Numbered from the stretch's first letter, positions 1 through 11,131 are shown. The stretch is DNA of 64,000 nucleotides from Siphonodentalium dalli (GCA_032622095.1 CP136064.1:109294004-109358003); one strand, 5' to 3'. Notes: generated by a model not told the origin, from the letters alone. Translations and numbers: made by a program.

Positions 1-861
1 TATTCAAGCTACTAGTATATATAGGCCTAGGCTTAGCCTATTAGGTCTATACCACGGGGTCTAGCCTTTAAATATAGGCCAACCTGTAGCCTACAGTCAG
101 TACTAGTACTGTAACCAATTTGTAATATTTAAAATCGCAATTTGAAAGCATTAATATAGAACCAGACGGCTGTAGATGTTGTATGTGTTTCAATCGTCGT
201 GATTGTTTACTTTCTCGACTTCCTGCTAAAGTTGGTCGCTGATATTGACGTCATGCACAGATCGTCTAATGTCGATCGGCCAATGCGGATATTACTCGTG
301 CCCGATGGGTGTATTACGTTTTGCCCGCAACGGACGTTAAACAATAACGTGTAGTGCCCGTTGCGGAATTACTTGAAGATTGTGCGGTGCCACCCAAGCT
401 GCCTCGATATACTTATGTATTATACAATATTATGACATAAATAGTGGCAATAATTGACAATGAGATACATATGAATATATATCAACAAGGTGTTAGCGAC
501 ACTCATACACGTTTGTCATGTATTGACTCGAAAACACGACACTTTAAAAAAAATAAAAGCATATTCTCATCATCTCTCGGTCCTTTATATTAAAATAAAT
601 GCCATTCTAGTTTCAAATTTAGGTGTCTCCTATATCATTGGTTTACCATTGACATTGTTACATCGGACATTTATCAAAGAAACAACAATTTCATTCAATA
701 TTTCCCGCAATTTAAACTCACCTCTCGGTTGTCTCCTTGCCCGTAGCGGCGTATTACCCAACTTTTGCCCGTTGCGGAATTTATAGGATGACCAGGGTGA
801 TGTCTTTGAGAAACAATTTCTTAATTTTATTCAATATTGAAACTAAACCTTTCTGATAAAA
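1..861. other. non-coding, no gene seen
   Basis: AT-rich sequence with no supportable exon. The word GCCCGTTGCGGAAT occurs at 355-369 and again at 767-780, with a related inverted form near 322-333, so this may be part of a degenerate dispersed repeat. The open frame at 490-786 shows no domain and has no splice context that I can defend. Confidence 0.6.
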
Positions 862-1144
862 TTAAAGGGGAACTGTACACCAAATGCGGTCATTTATGGG
901 ACATCTCCTTTTATACAGAATATACGCAATAAATTAATGAATTTGAGCCATGGATTAGTGCAAAATCCACTCATGTGCTGTATGAACGATGGCAACAACA
1001 TGGTAATTATAATGATAATGACTGAGAGTTTTGCATGTTCATAGAGCACATGAGTGTATTTTGCACTAATCATTGACTCAAAAGTAAAAAAAAAAAGGAG
1101 ATGGTCCCATAAATGGCCGGATTTAGTGTTCAGAACCCCTTTAA
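862..1144. mobile_element. TTAA-flanked foldback MITE, family 1
   Basis: TTAA at 862-865 and at 1,141-1,144 flank a near-complete inverted repeat. The ends read AGGGGAACTGTACACC on the left and, inverted, AGGGGTTCTGAACAC on the right, and the match continues through the arms (for example TTAGTGCAAAATCCACTCAT against its inverted partner near 1,045-1,070). There is no coding capacity. TTAA target sites are typical of piggyBac-type transposition; the parent transposase is not in the window. A larger relative lies at 54,243-54,834. Confidence 0.8.
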
Positions 1145-1608
1145 ATTCAGTTTGAGTTCTTGTTTGCGCTATTAGCTGCATATGGCATGCCCATATATAC
1201 GGACATAGCGAATGCATATTTTTTTTCGACACAAGGGTGCATGGCTGTCAACCTATAACATAACATATTTACGCTTGAACTTGAAGCCTATATATAATAT
1301 GTAGGTGAATCGGATGTATTGATCAACATATATCTATACTTATTTTTATGTGAGACAGATGTCGAATGTTCTGTCATGAAAACTCTATCCGCGGCCATAA
1401 ACTTTCTAGTTTCATTGATTTAATTACAACATACAATGTGATATATGGTTATTGGCATGGTTACGGCATAGTTTCATGCATTTCGCTCGGTACCGGGTAT
1501 ATATGGTCTTTAATGTAAACTTCAGAAGGCCATGCGCGCGTGTAGTATGATCATTCTGCTTTCTTACTGGACTACATGACAGTCTCAAATCGAAGGTCGT
1601 GACGCCCA
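1145..1608. other. non-coding, no gene seen
   Basis: Spacer between two TTAA-flanked elements. No splice-bounded frame, RNA gene or clear repeat was recognised. Confidence 0.5.
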
Positions 1609-2032
1609 TTAAACGTACTCAATCCGATCAGACCCTCATAAATTACTATTTCTTTGGCTTCGGGGGTAAACATTATTTGATTCGAGTCGATGAACCTACC
1701 CATCAACGCTCAGAGTGATCAGATATCAATTTTTGAAATTTTGTCATTTCTATGGTTTGTGGCACAGAAACACGCCGTCAAAATGATGTCTCGGTCAAAA
1801 TTGCGTTATTATTACCACTTGATTTTAGAGTTATCCATCTTCGTCCGATTGAATAAGTGTTTCTGGGGCAATTATTAGCATACACATCTCGAGAAATAAC
1901 AAACTTCAAAAATCAATATCTGATCACTCTGACCTTTGATGGGTGGGTTCTTCGACTCGAATCAAATATTTTTTACCCTGATGCCAATGAAATAGTAATT
2001 TAGGAGCGTCTGATTGGACTGAGTACCTTTAA
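1609..2032. mobile_element. TTAA-flanked foldback MITE, family 2, full copy
   Basis: TTAA at 1,609-1,612 and 2,029-2,032 bound a 416-bp element with terminal inverted repeats of well over 100 bp. The left end reads ACGTACTCAATCCGATCAG and the right end is its near complement. The sub-terminal block TATTTCTTTGGCTTCGGGGG is diagnostic of the family. Other copies lie at 10,394-10,814, 18,833-19,314 and 35,786-36,230. No transposase is encoded. The open frame at 1,690-1,878 lies inside this repeat. Confidence 0.82.
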
Positions 2033-2381
2033 TTGATGGCAAATTTACGACGGATCGAAAGATACCGATGACTTCGCGCCAAAATGGACGTCATGCATGT
2101 ATATAAGCTTGGCCTATAAATGAAATACTGAGTAATTGTTATGTCGAACAGAAAGTTTACTATTTACACGTGACCCAAAAAAACTTCAAAACTGCATGGA
2201 TAGCCATTTAACAGTTACAAATTTATGCATCTGTTCTTGACTTATTATTTTACAAAGAAGAACCTGCTTCATATTACCGATGTACAACAAGCTTTGTATT
2301 AGAAACAAAATTAAATAAATCCCTTTTTTACCGCCGACACAATCTTCAAATGGTTGCATGATTTGCATAGTATCGCCTATA
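2033..2381. other. non-coding, no gene seen
   Basis: AT-rich spacer without a supportable feature. Confidence 0.5.
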
Positions 2382-2696
2382 TAGATCATGCCATGAATCT
2401 CTACTCTGGAATACGCCGATAGAGATCATATTCCACCAGTACAAAACCTGGGAACTGACTGTTTGGTGTTCTGACCCGTTCTGATCGTGGAATTTCGAGT
2501 TTGGACCTTCACCTACAGTGATCGAAGTACATTATGAAGGAACAGGTAATAATTAAGAAATATATTCCTCGCGTTATTTGTTTCGACTGTATAAGTTTCC
2601 CTGTCAAAACTTCAAAAAGTTCCAAGGTTTTGTACTGCATGGTGGAATATAATCTCTACGGGCGTTAGTCCGAGTAGAGATTCATGGCATGATCTA
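2382..2696. mobile_element. foldback TIR element, 315 bp
   Basis: The first and last roughly 75 bp are inverted copies. The left end is TAGATCATGCCATGAATCTC and the right end is its complement closing at 2,696. Both arms continue through the motif ATTCCACCA and the word CAGTACAAAACCT. There is no coding capacity and no clear target-site duplication. It sits just upstream of the candidate exon at 2,821, so it is probably intronic. Confidence 0.75.
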
Positions 2697-2820
2697 AGTA
2701 TATCCGAGTTCATAGCATTTCATAGCCTGGAATCAAGCTATATATGAAAGTGCAGAGAAAAGGTCTCAAAAATATATATCATTATTTAAATTTAAGAATG
2801 TTACCACTGAATCATTTCAG

Positions 2821-3233
2821 GTCGACTGATGTGTGACATATCAAGGGGGAGGTTTGACGACGATCTTGTTCGCGCAGGGATGTGGTCAGTGTGTGTGGGA
2901 TTCGCCGCTGTTGTTCTCCAGATACCAAGGCACAGGGCGGCGAAAATTCTCGTACAAGTTGATCAATGTGACATAGAATACAAGGATATACGTGCAACTT
3001 TAGAAAAATGGCTCAAACAACCTCAACGTATTACTACTTCACCCATAGTCATATATGATAAGTGTGAACGAGAAGAGCGTTACGAAGTTCCCCAAAAGGA
3101 AAAATTCTGTGAAAAAAGTGACGATCTTGAGTCGACAGATGCGAACGATATTCATTTCAAACGAGACAAGATGTTGGACACTATTTTGAACAAAAATGGT
3201 CAAATGATGACTAACCGAGATTATGAGTTTTAA
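2821..3233 (+). CDS. probable 3'-terminal coding exon of an unidentified gene
   Basis: A good acceptor (CTGAATCATTTCAG ending at 2,820) is followed by one open frame of 136 codons that needs one base from the previous exon. The other two frames stop at once. The stop TAA is at 3,231-3,233. The peptide opens RLMCDISRGRFDDDLVRAG, followed by a hydrophobic stretch (MWSVCVGFAAVVLQI) that could be one membrane helix. A hydrophilic tail of about 95 residues, rich in Lys, Glu and Asp, comes next. This layout fits the end of a multi-pass membrane protein with a cytoplasmic tail, but I recognise no family. Upstream exons were not found in 1-2,820. It could also be a chance open frame. Confidence 0.45.
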
Positions 3234-3252
3234 TGTGCTGCCATATAGCTAA

Positions 3253-3258
3253 AATAAA
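3253..3258 (+). terminator. polyadenylation signal AATAAA
   Basis: A canonical AATAAA starts 20 bases after the TAA of the exon at 2,821-3,233. It supports that exon being the 3' end of a plus-strand gene. Confidence 0.45.
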
Positions 3259-3324
3259 ATGATCATCATTTTACGCACATTTTTGGCCCACCATGCACAT
3301 ATAGTCCGGGAGCTAATAGGGGTA

Positions 3325-3470
3325 ACCTTGCACCCCCATGGGACTTAACTTTATCCACTCATTTTGTTCCTTATTATGTCCTTCAACTTTTAAGCAATGT
3401 TAACAAGAAAAAAAGTGGCCGTGCAGACTCCAGACAGGATGGCGGCCATCATGCCGCCGTTTTTCAGACC
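3325..3470. repeat. dispersed repeat R1, copy 1
   Basis: Shares its order of words with 5,627-5,782: a C-run, GGACTTAACTT, TTAACAAGAAAA, AAAGTGGCCG, GACTCCAGACA and ATGGCG. Divergence is moderate. It has no coding capacity. Confidence 0.7.
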
Positions 3471-3539
3471 AGGCCCTAAGTCAGTTTGATGCAAATTATA
3501 GCGGGAAACTCTAGTAAAATGTATACATTCCGTACTCGA

Positions 3540-4112
3540 GCGGGTGACAAATCTCGATGTCTCCCGAGAAAAAGGGCAACAACTGTTTTGTTATCCGATT
3601 ATACCACAGGAAAAAATCCTTGCCACCCACACGCACGATGTTGCACTGAGTCACGAGTGCTATTTTTCCCGATTATGTATATTTTCAGTAACTACTTATC
3701 GTCCTATAGGATTTCTGTTCCATAAACGATAGTCAAGCCGTTAAGCGTTTGATAATCAGCGTTTATTTACGATCATTTTGGTGGTAAAATCGTCAACATC
3801 GGTCCATGCAATGTAAACCAATAAGCCATAATATACAGTTATCGCCCGCGATTGAGTGAGACACGGGGATTTGTCGCCCGCTCGAGACCTGGAATGTCAC
3901 CCTCGGGCCGCCCGAGGGTGACATTCCAGGTCGATAGCGGCGACAAATCCCCGTGTCTCACGAAAACAAGGGTGATAACTGTTTTGTTATCTGACAAAGG
4001 AGTACACACGAACCTCCTTAATAGCAGGCATAAATGCGCGCATATATTCTTTAATCCAGTTCGAAAAGTTAATTTTCTGTTGGAATCATAGCTATTTAGA
4101 AAATAAAACATT
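3540..4112. repeat. dispersed repeat containing a 104-bp palindrome
   Basis: 3,857-3,960 folds almost perfectly on a central C at 3,909: both arms carry ACACGGGGATTTGTCG and CCTGGAATGTCACCCTCGGG. The words GACAAATC, TGTCTC and ACTGTTTTGTTATC also occur singly at 3,545-3,600 and in degraded form near 4,800-4,860 and 5,320-5,400. This is therefore one foldback member of a local repeat family. Open frames on both strands across it are products of the symmetry. Confidence 0.75.
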
Positions 4113-5320
4113 CATAATCTGGATCAATTGACAGACCCGTCATTTGCGTAGCTATTCTCCGGTCAGTTTGCTGGTTGCGTGGTGGAAATCGGTTCACGGA
4201 AAGAGGAGTAAAGCAATTTCGAAGTTGAGTAGCCATGCAGCGAAATGTTCGGTTTCGTTTCAAATGGCCGTGAAGACACCGACAGACGTGTTCATTTCCA
4301 GATTGCTAAAATGTGAAACTAACACGTTGTAGTAGTGCAAAAAGAAATAGACATATGTCACAGATTGTTACGCAACATACGGGTATTCTCTGAAGTCTGA
4401 GGAATGTATTGAAGAAAAGAAATAGTCAATTGATAAACAGTAAAGAGTGGCTATTTGAACTAGTACATAAACGTATTTGTAACGTATGTACATCGTATGT
4501 GCGATTGCCTGCAGCACACACCAACTGCATAATAAGGTTTATCTATTTGTCCCACGGTCTTTATTATTGATATAAAAAGGCCCAATAGGAACATTACACA
4601 TTATAACGGATTTGTGTCCGCGATAACACCATTTGTACATAGCGTGCTTTAATTGCAACTAAAAAACACACAATTATGCAAATTAGCAAACACCACAGTT
4701 CGCAGTTGTTATGATACAGTGGGGTTTATAAAAACAGTGTTTTTGAAAATTGTTAGAGTTCTTCGTAGTTCTATGTTTACTGGTAATAGCTGAGCGGTCA
4801 ATAACTGAGACAATGTTACCCTCGACAAAATGCCCTCGAGGGTAATAAGGTGATTTACGACCCGCCATGTGACGCACTCTCAGCCAATCAGAAGAGAGGA
4901 AAATGGGATGAAATGTGATGAAGGATAACAAGGTATGTTATCGCCTTCTGCAATGTGGCATATTCAATATTCGCGACAAACGTATGCATTACGTTGTCCA
5001 CCAGCAAACATTTATAACCAAACAACCTCAAGGGATCCACTCTTTCAATCTTGCACCATAATGTCGACATGAACATATTGAATCACCGAGATGTTTCGAT
5101 GTAAAAAGGACATAATAACGCTTGTCCGATAAAAGTATCAACTTAAAAGTTGGAATATTAGTTTTCACTAAATATATGCAAATTAGCAAACACCACAACT
5201 GGTGTGTTTTGCGAATCCGTGGGGTATATAAGATCTATTATTTTAGTACATCGTAGTTATGTGAAATAGATGAGTTACTGCAGTGTGTGTTTGGAGATAT
5301 TCTTGCAATATAACATCAGG
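4113..5320. repeat. non-coding; two copies of a dispersed repeat
   Basis: The word ATGCAAATTAGCAAACACCA, followed after about 35 bp by GTGGGGT and TATA, occurs at 4,676-4,735 and 5,175-5,232. Each copy is followed by the GTGACG/CCAATCAGAAG words near 4,867-4,895 and 5,383-5,408. This indicates a duplicated segment of about 500 bp. No gene is seen. Confidence 0.55.
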
Positions 5321-5626
5321 CGAGCGACAAAAACAATGTCTCCCGGCTCAGCGGGATACAGTGTGATTTGTCGCCCGGCACGTGACAGGACATGTGCCAA
5401 TCAGAAGGGTCGAAAATAGGGAGGAGGGTAACAAGGTTAATTGTTACTATTGTCACCACTGACATTACCAGAAATATTGGATTGTTCTCTCACAAACTTG
5501 ACAAATATATCGGCAAAAATTTACTTTTCAGGTTTGGACCAGTTTTTCAAGTAAAATGTAACTATCTTTGGTATGAAAGGCGTTTATTGTTTTGGTCTAT
5601 CTTAAATTAGTCCAGGAGATATTGGT

Positions 5627-5782
5627 CGACATCTGCACCCCCCCCCCAGGACTTAACTTCACCCCACTAATTTTCTTCCTTAAGGTCTCCTCTAATTTTT
5701 TTCACTTGTTAACAAGAAAACAAAGTGGCCGCAGAGACTCCAGACAAGATGGCGTCCATCATGGCGGCCATTTTTTTTAAAT
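5627..5782. repeat. dispersed repeat R1, copy 2
   Basis: The second copy of the repeat at 3,325-3,470, in the same orientation. It ends in ATGGCGTCCATCATGGCGG followed by a T-run. Confidence 0.7.
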
Positions 5783-6272
5783 GCACCAGGTCTCTTTGAT
5801 CGCCATTATAGTAAAGATGATAGCACATGCGGTCTTGTTTTCTGCTCGATTTGTTAGGCTAATATATAATCCTTACAAATTAGCCAAACATCCGACACCA
5901 GAATCCAATATGGCGGCCAAGATGGCCGCCGAAATGTGAAAATATGCTATTTTTCTGACATGTTACCACCTTTCGTTTGTCTCTGTGGGAAAATGTTGGA
6001 ATTTTTGCGTCATGTTATACATTTGTCATATAGATGAGTCATTGGCGAACACATGGGGACCATAATATGCATTAATTGCGGGATATTTTTGTCCGATATC
6101 ACGTTTTCCCAAATGCCGGTATCATAGGTCAAAGCCGAATCTCCGTTAATAACGCGATGTTATGTTTCGAATCAATGAATGTTATTGCTATTATAACAAC
6201 ACCCATGCATATATATTTGCAGGAGATACTCGAGCTAGGATTCCTCTTATACCTGAGTTGAGGAATATTTAC
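5783..6272. other. non-coding; ATGGCGGC words
   Basis: No gene. At 5,908-5,934 the sequence reads ATATGGCGGCCAAGATGGCC, a duplicated ATGGC(G/C)GCC word shared with R1, with the tandem repeat that follows and with 10,125-10,145. The word resembles the YY1-type core AAGATGGCGGC. Confidence 0.5.
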
Positions 6273-6565
6273 CCAAATCCAAGATGGCGGCCAAAATGGC
6301 CACCAGAAATAAAAAATCGCCGAAAATCGCTGATTTTAACATCAGTGAGCATTATTGTCATGACAACTCCACACCTGCTTACTATTGTAAGTTGGGAACA
6401 CTTAGGCGAAGAACTTTCCTTGTACCATATCCAAATAAAAGTCCCCCAAATCCAAAATGGCGCCCACAATGGCGGACAGATTTTGAAAAATCACCGAAAT
6501 TCCCTCATATTCACATCATTGGGCATTATTGTCGAGACAACTCCACCCATGCTTACAATTGAGTT
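6273..6565. repeat. 173-bp tandem repeat, about 1.7 copies
   Basis: CCAAATCC followed by an ATGGCG word begins at 6,273 and again at 6,446, a period of 173 bp. Shared internal words are AAAATC, CGAAA, ATTATTGTC and GACAACTCCA. The overlapping open frames on both strands (6,162-6,569 and 6,269-6,469) are explained by the repeat. Confidence 0.75.
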
Positions 6566-8108
6566 GTAAATACTGAGGTGAAGTAATTACATTACATCTC
6601 ATGCAAGAAATTCCATATTTTAGAGACATGTGAAGTCATTTTTTGCTTTTCCCACCATTTGTGTCTACTTCCGTCATTAATGTTCAGGCTATTTATAACA
6701 GTTTTCCTGTAATTGAAGCCTTCCGATCACTCTCCGACCCAGTCTATGTAAACATACACTCAGATTCATACTGATACTGAATACACTATTTTTTATATGT
6801 GGGTATGTAGTTTACTCCAGACTGTCTCCGACCCACTTCTGAAATTCGACCCGCGTTTTTGTTTTTGGCCCAAGCATTCTACCAATGCGGCATGCATGAT
6901 TCTGGATTCTCACCCACTTTCCACCTAAAGATAGTGTATCTCTTTCTATAAATTTTTATTTTTAATCTTTCTTGAAAGATTTTTTTTATATATTCTGGGT
7001 TCCATAGAGTATGCATGGATGCAAGTTGGTCCGGCATTTTGTGTGGAACGTGGAAGCGTTCCACACCAAAACAGATGTCAGACCAACTTACATCGATACT
7101 TTATGGAACGCAACAAAATCAACACCCATTACTTATATTTACACTCAACCGAGTCAAATGACACATTAAAAAAAAGCATTTATGGCGACCATTCCCAACG
7201 TTATTCTCGCAGCACCTTGCAAGAAAGTTGCCTCTACACAATATTAAAACAAGTAGGGGTCTGCGTGCGACGTCCTGCATTCACGTTCCACAGCGCGAAT
7301 ACACGTGTGAGTGTAAATATAATAATATATATGAATCGAGGACAAATCTTCTATAAATTAATATCGATTCTCTACAGAATATTTCTCAAATAAAATTCCG
7401 GGACCAGGGGACAGTAAAATGGGTTTTCTGTTTCGAACATAATTTTTTTCGAAAACATTCCAGAGCATACCAAGAGGTAGAACTCTATCTTATTTGCATG
7501 CACCTTCTGCCAAGGCAAATAAAATATTTGACCGCGAATTACGCTCGGCTGCTTCAGAAGTAAACGGTAAACCACATTATCTGGTTGTTATGCCTTTATA
7601 TTATATAGGCAAATAATATACGGTGGGGAATTATATACCCCATCTTCAGTTTTATCGGTATTTTATTCACAAAAACGCTTTGTGTATTCTTGAAGTCGGA
7701 TAAATATGGCTAAATGGGTCACTCTCACGAAAACAAGTTCTGAAGGATACACAGGGTTTGTGATCGGCACTAACAGTATGCAGTTACTTCAAATGTGCTC
7801 CTGAAAGTCTGGCGCACATGATGCACATCAGTAGTTTGTTTTTGGTTCATTTTAATGTTCATTGGGACGCAAACAATTATTTTCAGGCTCTAACAGAAAT
7901 CATGGCAGACAAGAAAACTAAACTTCATTTAAAACGACATTTAAAAACCTAGTACCCTTCAGCATATTTTCAAAACCTGTGTACCCTTGATCACTTTTTT
8001 GGTGAGAGTGACCCCTTCAACTTAATTAAGTTGTTGTGGCCGAATGAGATACACTATCTTTAAGGACTTGTTATAGGAAAGAATTGCCACTGGATAAGAG
8101 TAGTTCCT
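6566..8108. other. non-coding, downstream of a candidate minus-strand gene
   Basis: No supportable exon. The word TATCGGTATTTTATTCACAA near 7,655 recurs diverged at 28,612-28,640, so part of this stretch is a dispersed repeat. Open frames at 6,879-7,575 lack splice or domain support. Confidence 0.5.
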
Positions 8109-8350
8109 CTATATCCTCTCATAACATTCGTGCCCAGCCGGGCAGTGTTCGGGGCCAACCGGGCAGTGTTCGGGGCCAACGCCGAATGCAGCAAGTTTCA
8201 AATGGCACGAGCCGCTGTCCTTGTCGAATGCGATCATTGAACAGTTATCCAGTGAGCAAGTTGATCCACAGTGAGTCAGCGAAACAGCGATGAAATGTCC
8301 GAGGTTCAACACTTCATAGAATGTTCCTGTGTGGAGGGCGTAGATGTCTC
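8109..8350 (-). CDS. 3'-terminal exon, PAN/Apple-like cysteine domain
   Basis: Read on the minus strand, a strong acceptor (AATTATTTTCAG) precedes position 8,350. The exon then runs 80 codons, entered with two bases, to a TAG at 8,111-8,109. After YALHTGTFYEVLNLGHF the peptide has a cysteine pattern: C-x3-C-x4-C, then MIAFD, then SGSCHL. That order (two paired cysteines, an aromatic-Asp word, then Cys-x-Leu) is what PAN/Apple domains of secreted and surface proteins show. Such domains bind proteins or sugars outside the cell. Near the end the heptad GPEHCP(V/A) is repeated twice in frame, from a 21-bp duplication at 8,138-8,179. The domain call is by eye, and no signal peptide or 5' exon is visible. 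Confidence 0.5.
8138..8179 (-). repeat. in-frame 21-bp tandem duplication inside the exon
   Basis: CCGGGCAGTGTTCGGGGCCA occurs twice in succession. Because 21 is a multiple of three, the reading frame of the minus-strand exon is kept and seven residues containing one cysteine are doubled. Confidence 0.8.
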
Positions 8351-8397
8351 CTGAAAATAATTAAAAAAATATATATAATACTCCTGGTCAAGCAGTC

Positions 8398-8795
8398 CTA
8401 CTAATTGTCCCCCGAAAAAAACATTTCGGGGGACTATTAAAATAGCCGGTGTCCGTCCGTCCGTCCGGAAATGGTTTCCGGATGATAACTTTAGTTTCGG
8501 TTATTAGATCAAAGGCAAATTTCATAGGTGAGTTTATCAGACCAAAATACAGGTCAAGTTCGAATATGGGTTTGCTCCGCCCATTTTTGCGAGATGATAA
8601 CTTTAGTTTGTGTGATCATATCTGAATCAAATTTGGTATATGAGTTTATCAGCTCGCAATACAGATCAAGTTCGAATATGGGTACGATCCACCCATTTTG
8701 TTCTGAAATTTAGTATCGGATTTACTTTAGGGTCCTTGTTATTTTTTTCAGAAAAGCTGATGCCCCCAATGAAGCCACTTTTTCGGGGGACACTG
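8398..8795. mobile_element. CCCCCGAAA / TTTCGGGGG element with internal 110-bp duplication
   Basis: GTCCCCCGAAA (8,407-8,417) and TTTCGGGGGAC (8,424-8,434) form a small hairpin at the left edge. TTTCGGGGGAC returns at 8,781-8,791 at the right edge. Between them the block with GAGTTTATCAG and CAAGTTCGAATATGGGT occurs twice, at 8,530 and 8,641. The open frames at 8,528-8,885 come from this repeat. Confidence 0.65.
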
Positions 8796-8884
8796 TGGCC
8801 GGACGGCCTTTTATTTGTTATAATGTTGTTGGGTCATGATGATTTGATTTGGTGGGGCAAAGTGACGCTGTTAATCCGTCCATG

Positions 8885-9001
8885 AGTGGAGTCTTCTGAC
8901 ATTCTCTTATATATGCGAGTCTCCAATTGGGATCCTCGTATATATAAGAGAATACATCGGCCTAACAATATATATCTTGACATTGTAAGCCAGTGCATTC
9001 T

Positions 9002-9048
<47 letters not shown>

Positions 9049-9060
9049 CGAGCGTCGCAC
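8885..9060. repeat. ATTCTCTTATATATGCGAG repeat and (TA)n microsatellite
   Basis: ATTCTCTTATATATGCGAG at about 8,901-8,919 is inverted at 8,936-8,954. The word TTGTAAGCCAGTGCATTCTC (8,982-9,001) runs into a pure TA tract at 9,004-9,047. The same GTAAGCCAGTGCATTCTCTT word is at 52,889-52,908, and inverted relatives are near 36,848-36,870. This is a dispersed family. Confidence 0.7.
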
Positions 9061-10393
9061 AGCGACCGCATTTATCCCGTCGGGTCGCTAAAACATGACA
9101 GCTAGAGAGACACGTTTGCAGTTGTTTACCAAAACTAAGAATAGAACCAAAACAAGATCACGTGCCCGATTGGGTCAGTTGCTAAATAAGATTTGATGGA
9201 TCATGCGGATCGATACACAAATTCCATTGGTGGGATTAACATGCAGTATTATATGATCATTAATAAGATTTAATAAGTCAACATCTGCCCACAGGTCCCC
9301 AGAACAAAAATTGACCCCACCCCCAATAATACTTAATCCTATAGCTCGGAGAGCTTTCCGATGAATGGCAACAAGCCACATTTCCGACTAAATCCTGAAA
9401 AGTTACCCATAATTCTGCTGTGGTTATGGAGTCGATTAATTAGGGCATTACTATATGTTGAACGTTTGTTGTGTCTTTGGAAGTGGTACCTCTTATAAAG
9501 TCTTGGAAAACGTTGGAAATCACCTCGTTTTCTCAACAAACATTAAGTGTCAAATTTGTTGTTTTTAGACCAAAAGTCTAATATTTTCCGGATGCTAAAG
9601 ATGCATAATCCGAATTAACTCTTTCGATGCCAAGCTCGCATAAATGCGAGTTACCCAGTCGCTGCCAAATACGCATTTATGCGAGTTCGGGGGTGCACCT
9701 TGTTTACGGGTCGTAATTATATTGTTTTGTTGCATTACAACGGGGGTTCATTTATTTTATGTAGAGTGCTGGTGTGCGCTGACAATTTAGAAGAAAGGTC
9801 AGTCAAAGTCATGCTACTCCTGAAGTTTTATGACTGCAGTCCGAGCCAGAATATACCATTGACAAATTAACTTTTGGTGCATGGGATGCGATATATGAGT
9901 GGAAAATAAACATCATAATTGACTTGGCGGCCTCCTTTCTGCTGATCAGTTTAGCGTCCAAAAATTATGTCGGAATGAGGTCGGTGAAAAATACGGAATA
10001 GTAGCCGGAATATGATTAACTGGTGAAGCATTAATTAATGGGATAGAACAATAGAACAAAAAAACAAACATTTAATCATATATGAATTGAAAAAAAATAC
10101 CGAAAAACATAAATTAAAGCAAATCCAAGATGGCCGCCAATGGCCCGTGACCCAAAGGCTTTGACCTTGAATGGGTCTCCACGTCGGGGCAGGTGATAGG
10201 TCATTGTCATATATACCCACATGTGAAGTTTCAACTAAATACACCGATAATTACCCGATAGTCATTGCATTACCCACATATATACATAAAATACTTGTAT
10301 TTACACCCATAATGCTTGGCACTGGGGAGTATGTCCGTGTTGCGGGGTGGCAGCGAAAGAGCTTTCCGATGAATGTCAACAAGCCATATTTCC
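9061..10393. other. non-coding, no gene seen
   Basis: A short stem with arms CTCGCAT/ATGCGAG lies at 9,634-9,650. A block near 9,350-9,390 is repeated diverged at 10,354-10,396 (words GCTTTCCGATGAATG and CAACAAGCCA). CAAGATGGCCGCC occurs near 10,127. None of the open frames has splice or domain support. Confidence 0.5.
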
Positions 10394-10814
10394 ACGCTCC
10401 CAAATTACAATTTCTTTGGCTTCGGGGTAAAATATATATTTGAATCGAGTCGAGGAAGCCCACCCATCAAAGCTCAGTGTGATCAGGTATAGATTTTTGA
10501 AGTTTGTTATTTCTCGAGATGTGCAACTATTTGTGCCCCAGAAACACATCGTCAAACGTCGGACCGTCGGACAAAATTGCAAATGAAGATGGATAGCTCT
10601 AAAATTAAGTGGTAAACCGGCCAAATTTCGTGACAATACGGCCATATTTCGTTGAACAAATTGTTGATAGATAACACGTTTTGGGAAATTTGATACCATA
10701 GTTGAGAGCGGTTAGCATTATTTTGTTAATCGATTCTGATAACAAAGGCGTATTTTGAAGAATTGTTGTTGTAACTTGATATGGGGACCGTCTGATCAGA
10801 TTGAGTACCCTTAA
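10394..10814. mobile_element. MITE family 2, 5'-truncated copy
   Basis: It begins inside the left terminal repeat (CGCTCCCAAATTAC) and ends with GATTGAGTACCC followed by TTAA at 10,811-10,814. The interior matches, inverted, the longer subtype at 18,833-19,314, for example GGGAAATTTGATACCATAGT and GTTGAACAAATTGTTGATAG. Confidence 0.75.
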
Positions 10815-11075
10815 CCAATGTTTGGAATGGACTGACTATCGGTCATCTGGAAGAATTCCAGCCATTGGGTTGTCCTGTCGAAAATTCACAACAGAAACTG
10901 TTGGTGTGCTCGAGGTACCAGTTGGGAAATCCCAACCAAAAATGGTGTGCAAATGACATTTCCGGGATTTGGAAATTTCGGTCTTCTTTAAGAGGGTGCA
11001 GATAAAAAAAACTGGACACCCCAACGGCGTAACATGCATGCGTGAGAAAATGGGGATGCTAAAATTCGCACTTAC
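10815..11075. other. non-coding, no gene seen
   Basis: Spacer between a MITE and a weak exon candidate. The 132-codon minus-strand frame across 10,836-11,234 shows no domain. Confidence 0.45.
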
Positions 11076-11131
11076 ATCTTGGTTGCATACTTTATGTGGA
11101 TCTGTTATGTTCTGGTCTGTTATGTAGTTGG
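11076..11131 (-). CDS. weak candidate exon, 56 bp
   Basis: On the minus strand, an acceptor (TATACTTACAG) before 11,131 and a strong donor (GAT|GTAAGTG) after 11,076 bracket 56 bp. Two of three frames contain stops. The open one gives NYITDQNITDPHKVCNQD. It is entered after one base and leaves in phase 0. It lies between the other two minus-strand candidates, so it may belong to the same transcript. I recognise no family, and an exon this short can arise by chance. Confidence 0.2.

Noticed and set aside
6162-6569. 135-codon plus-strand frame and overlapping frames
   Set aside because: Spans a 173-bp tandem repeat, and alternative frames are equally open.
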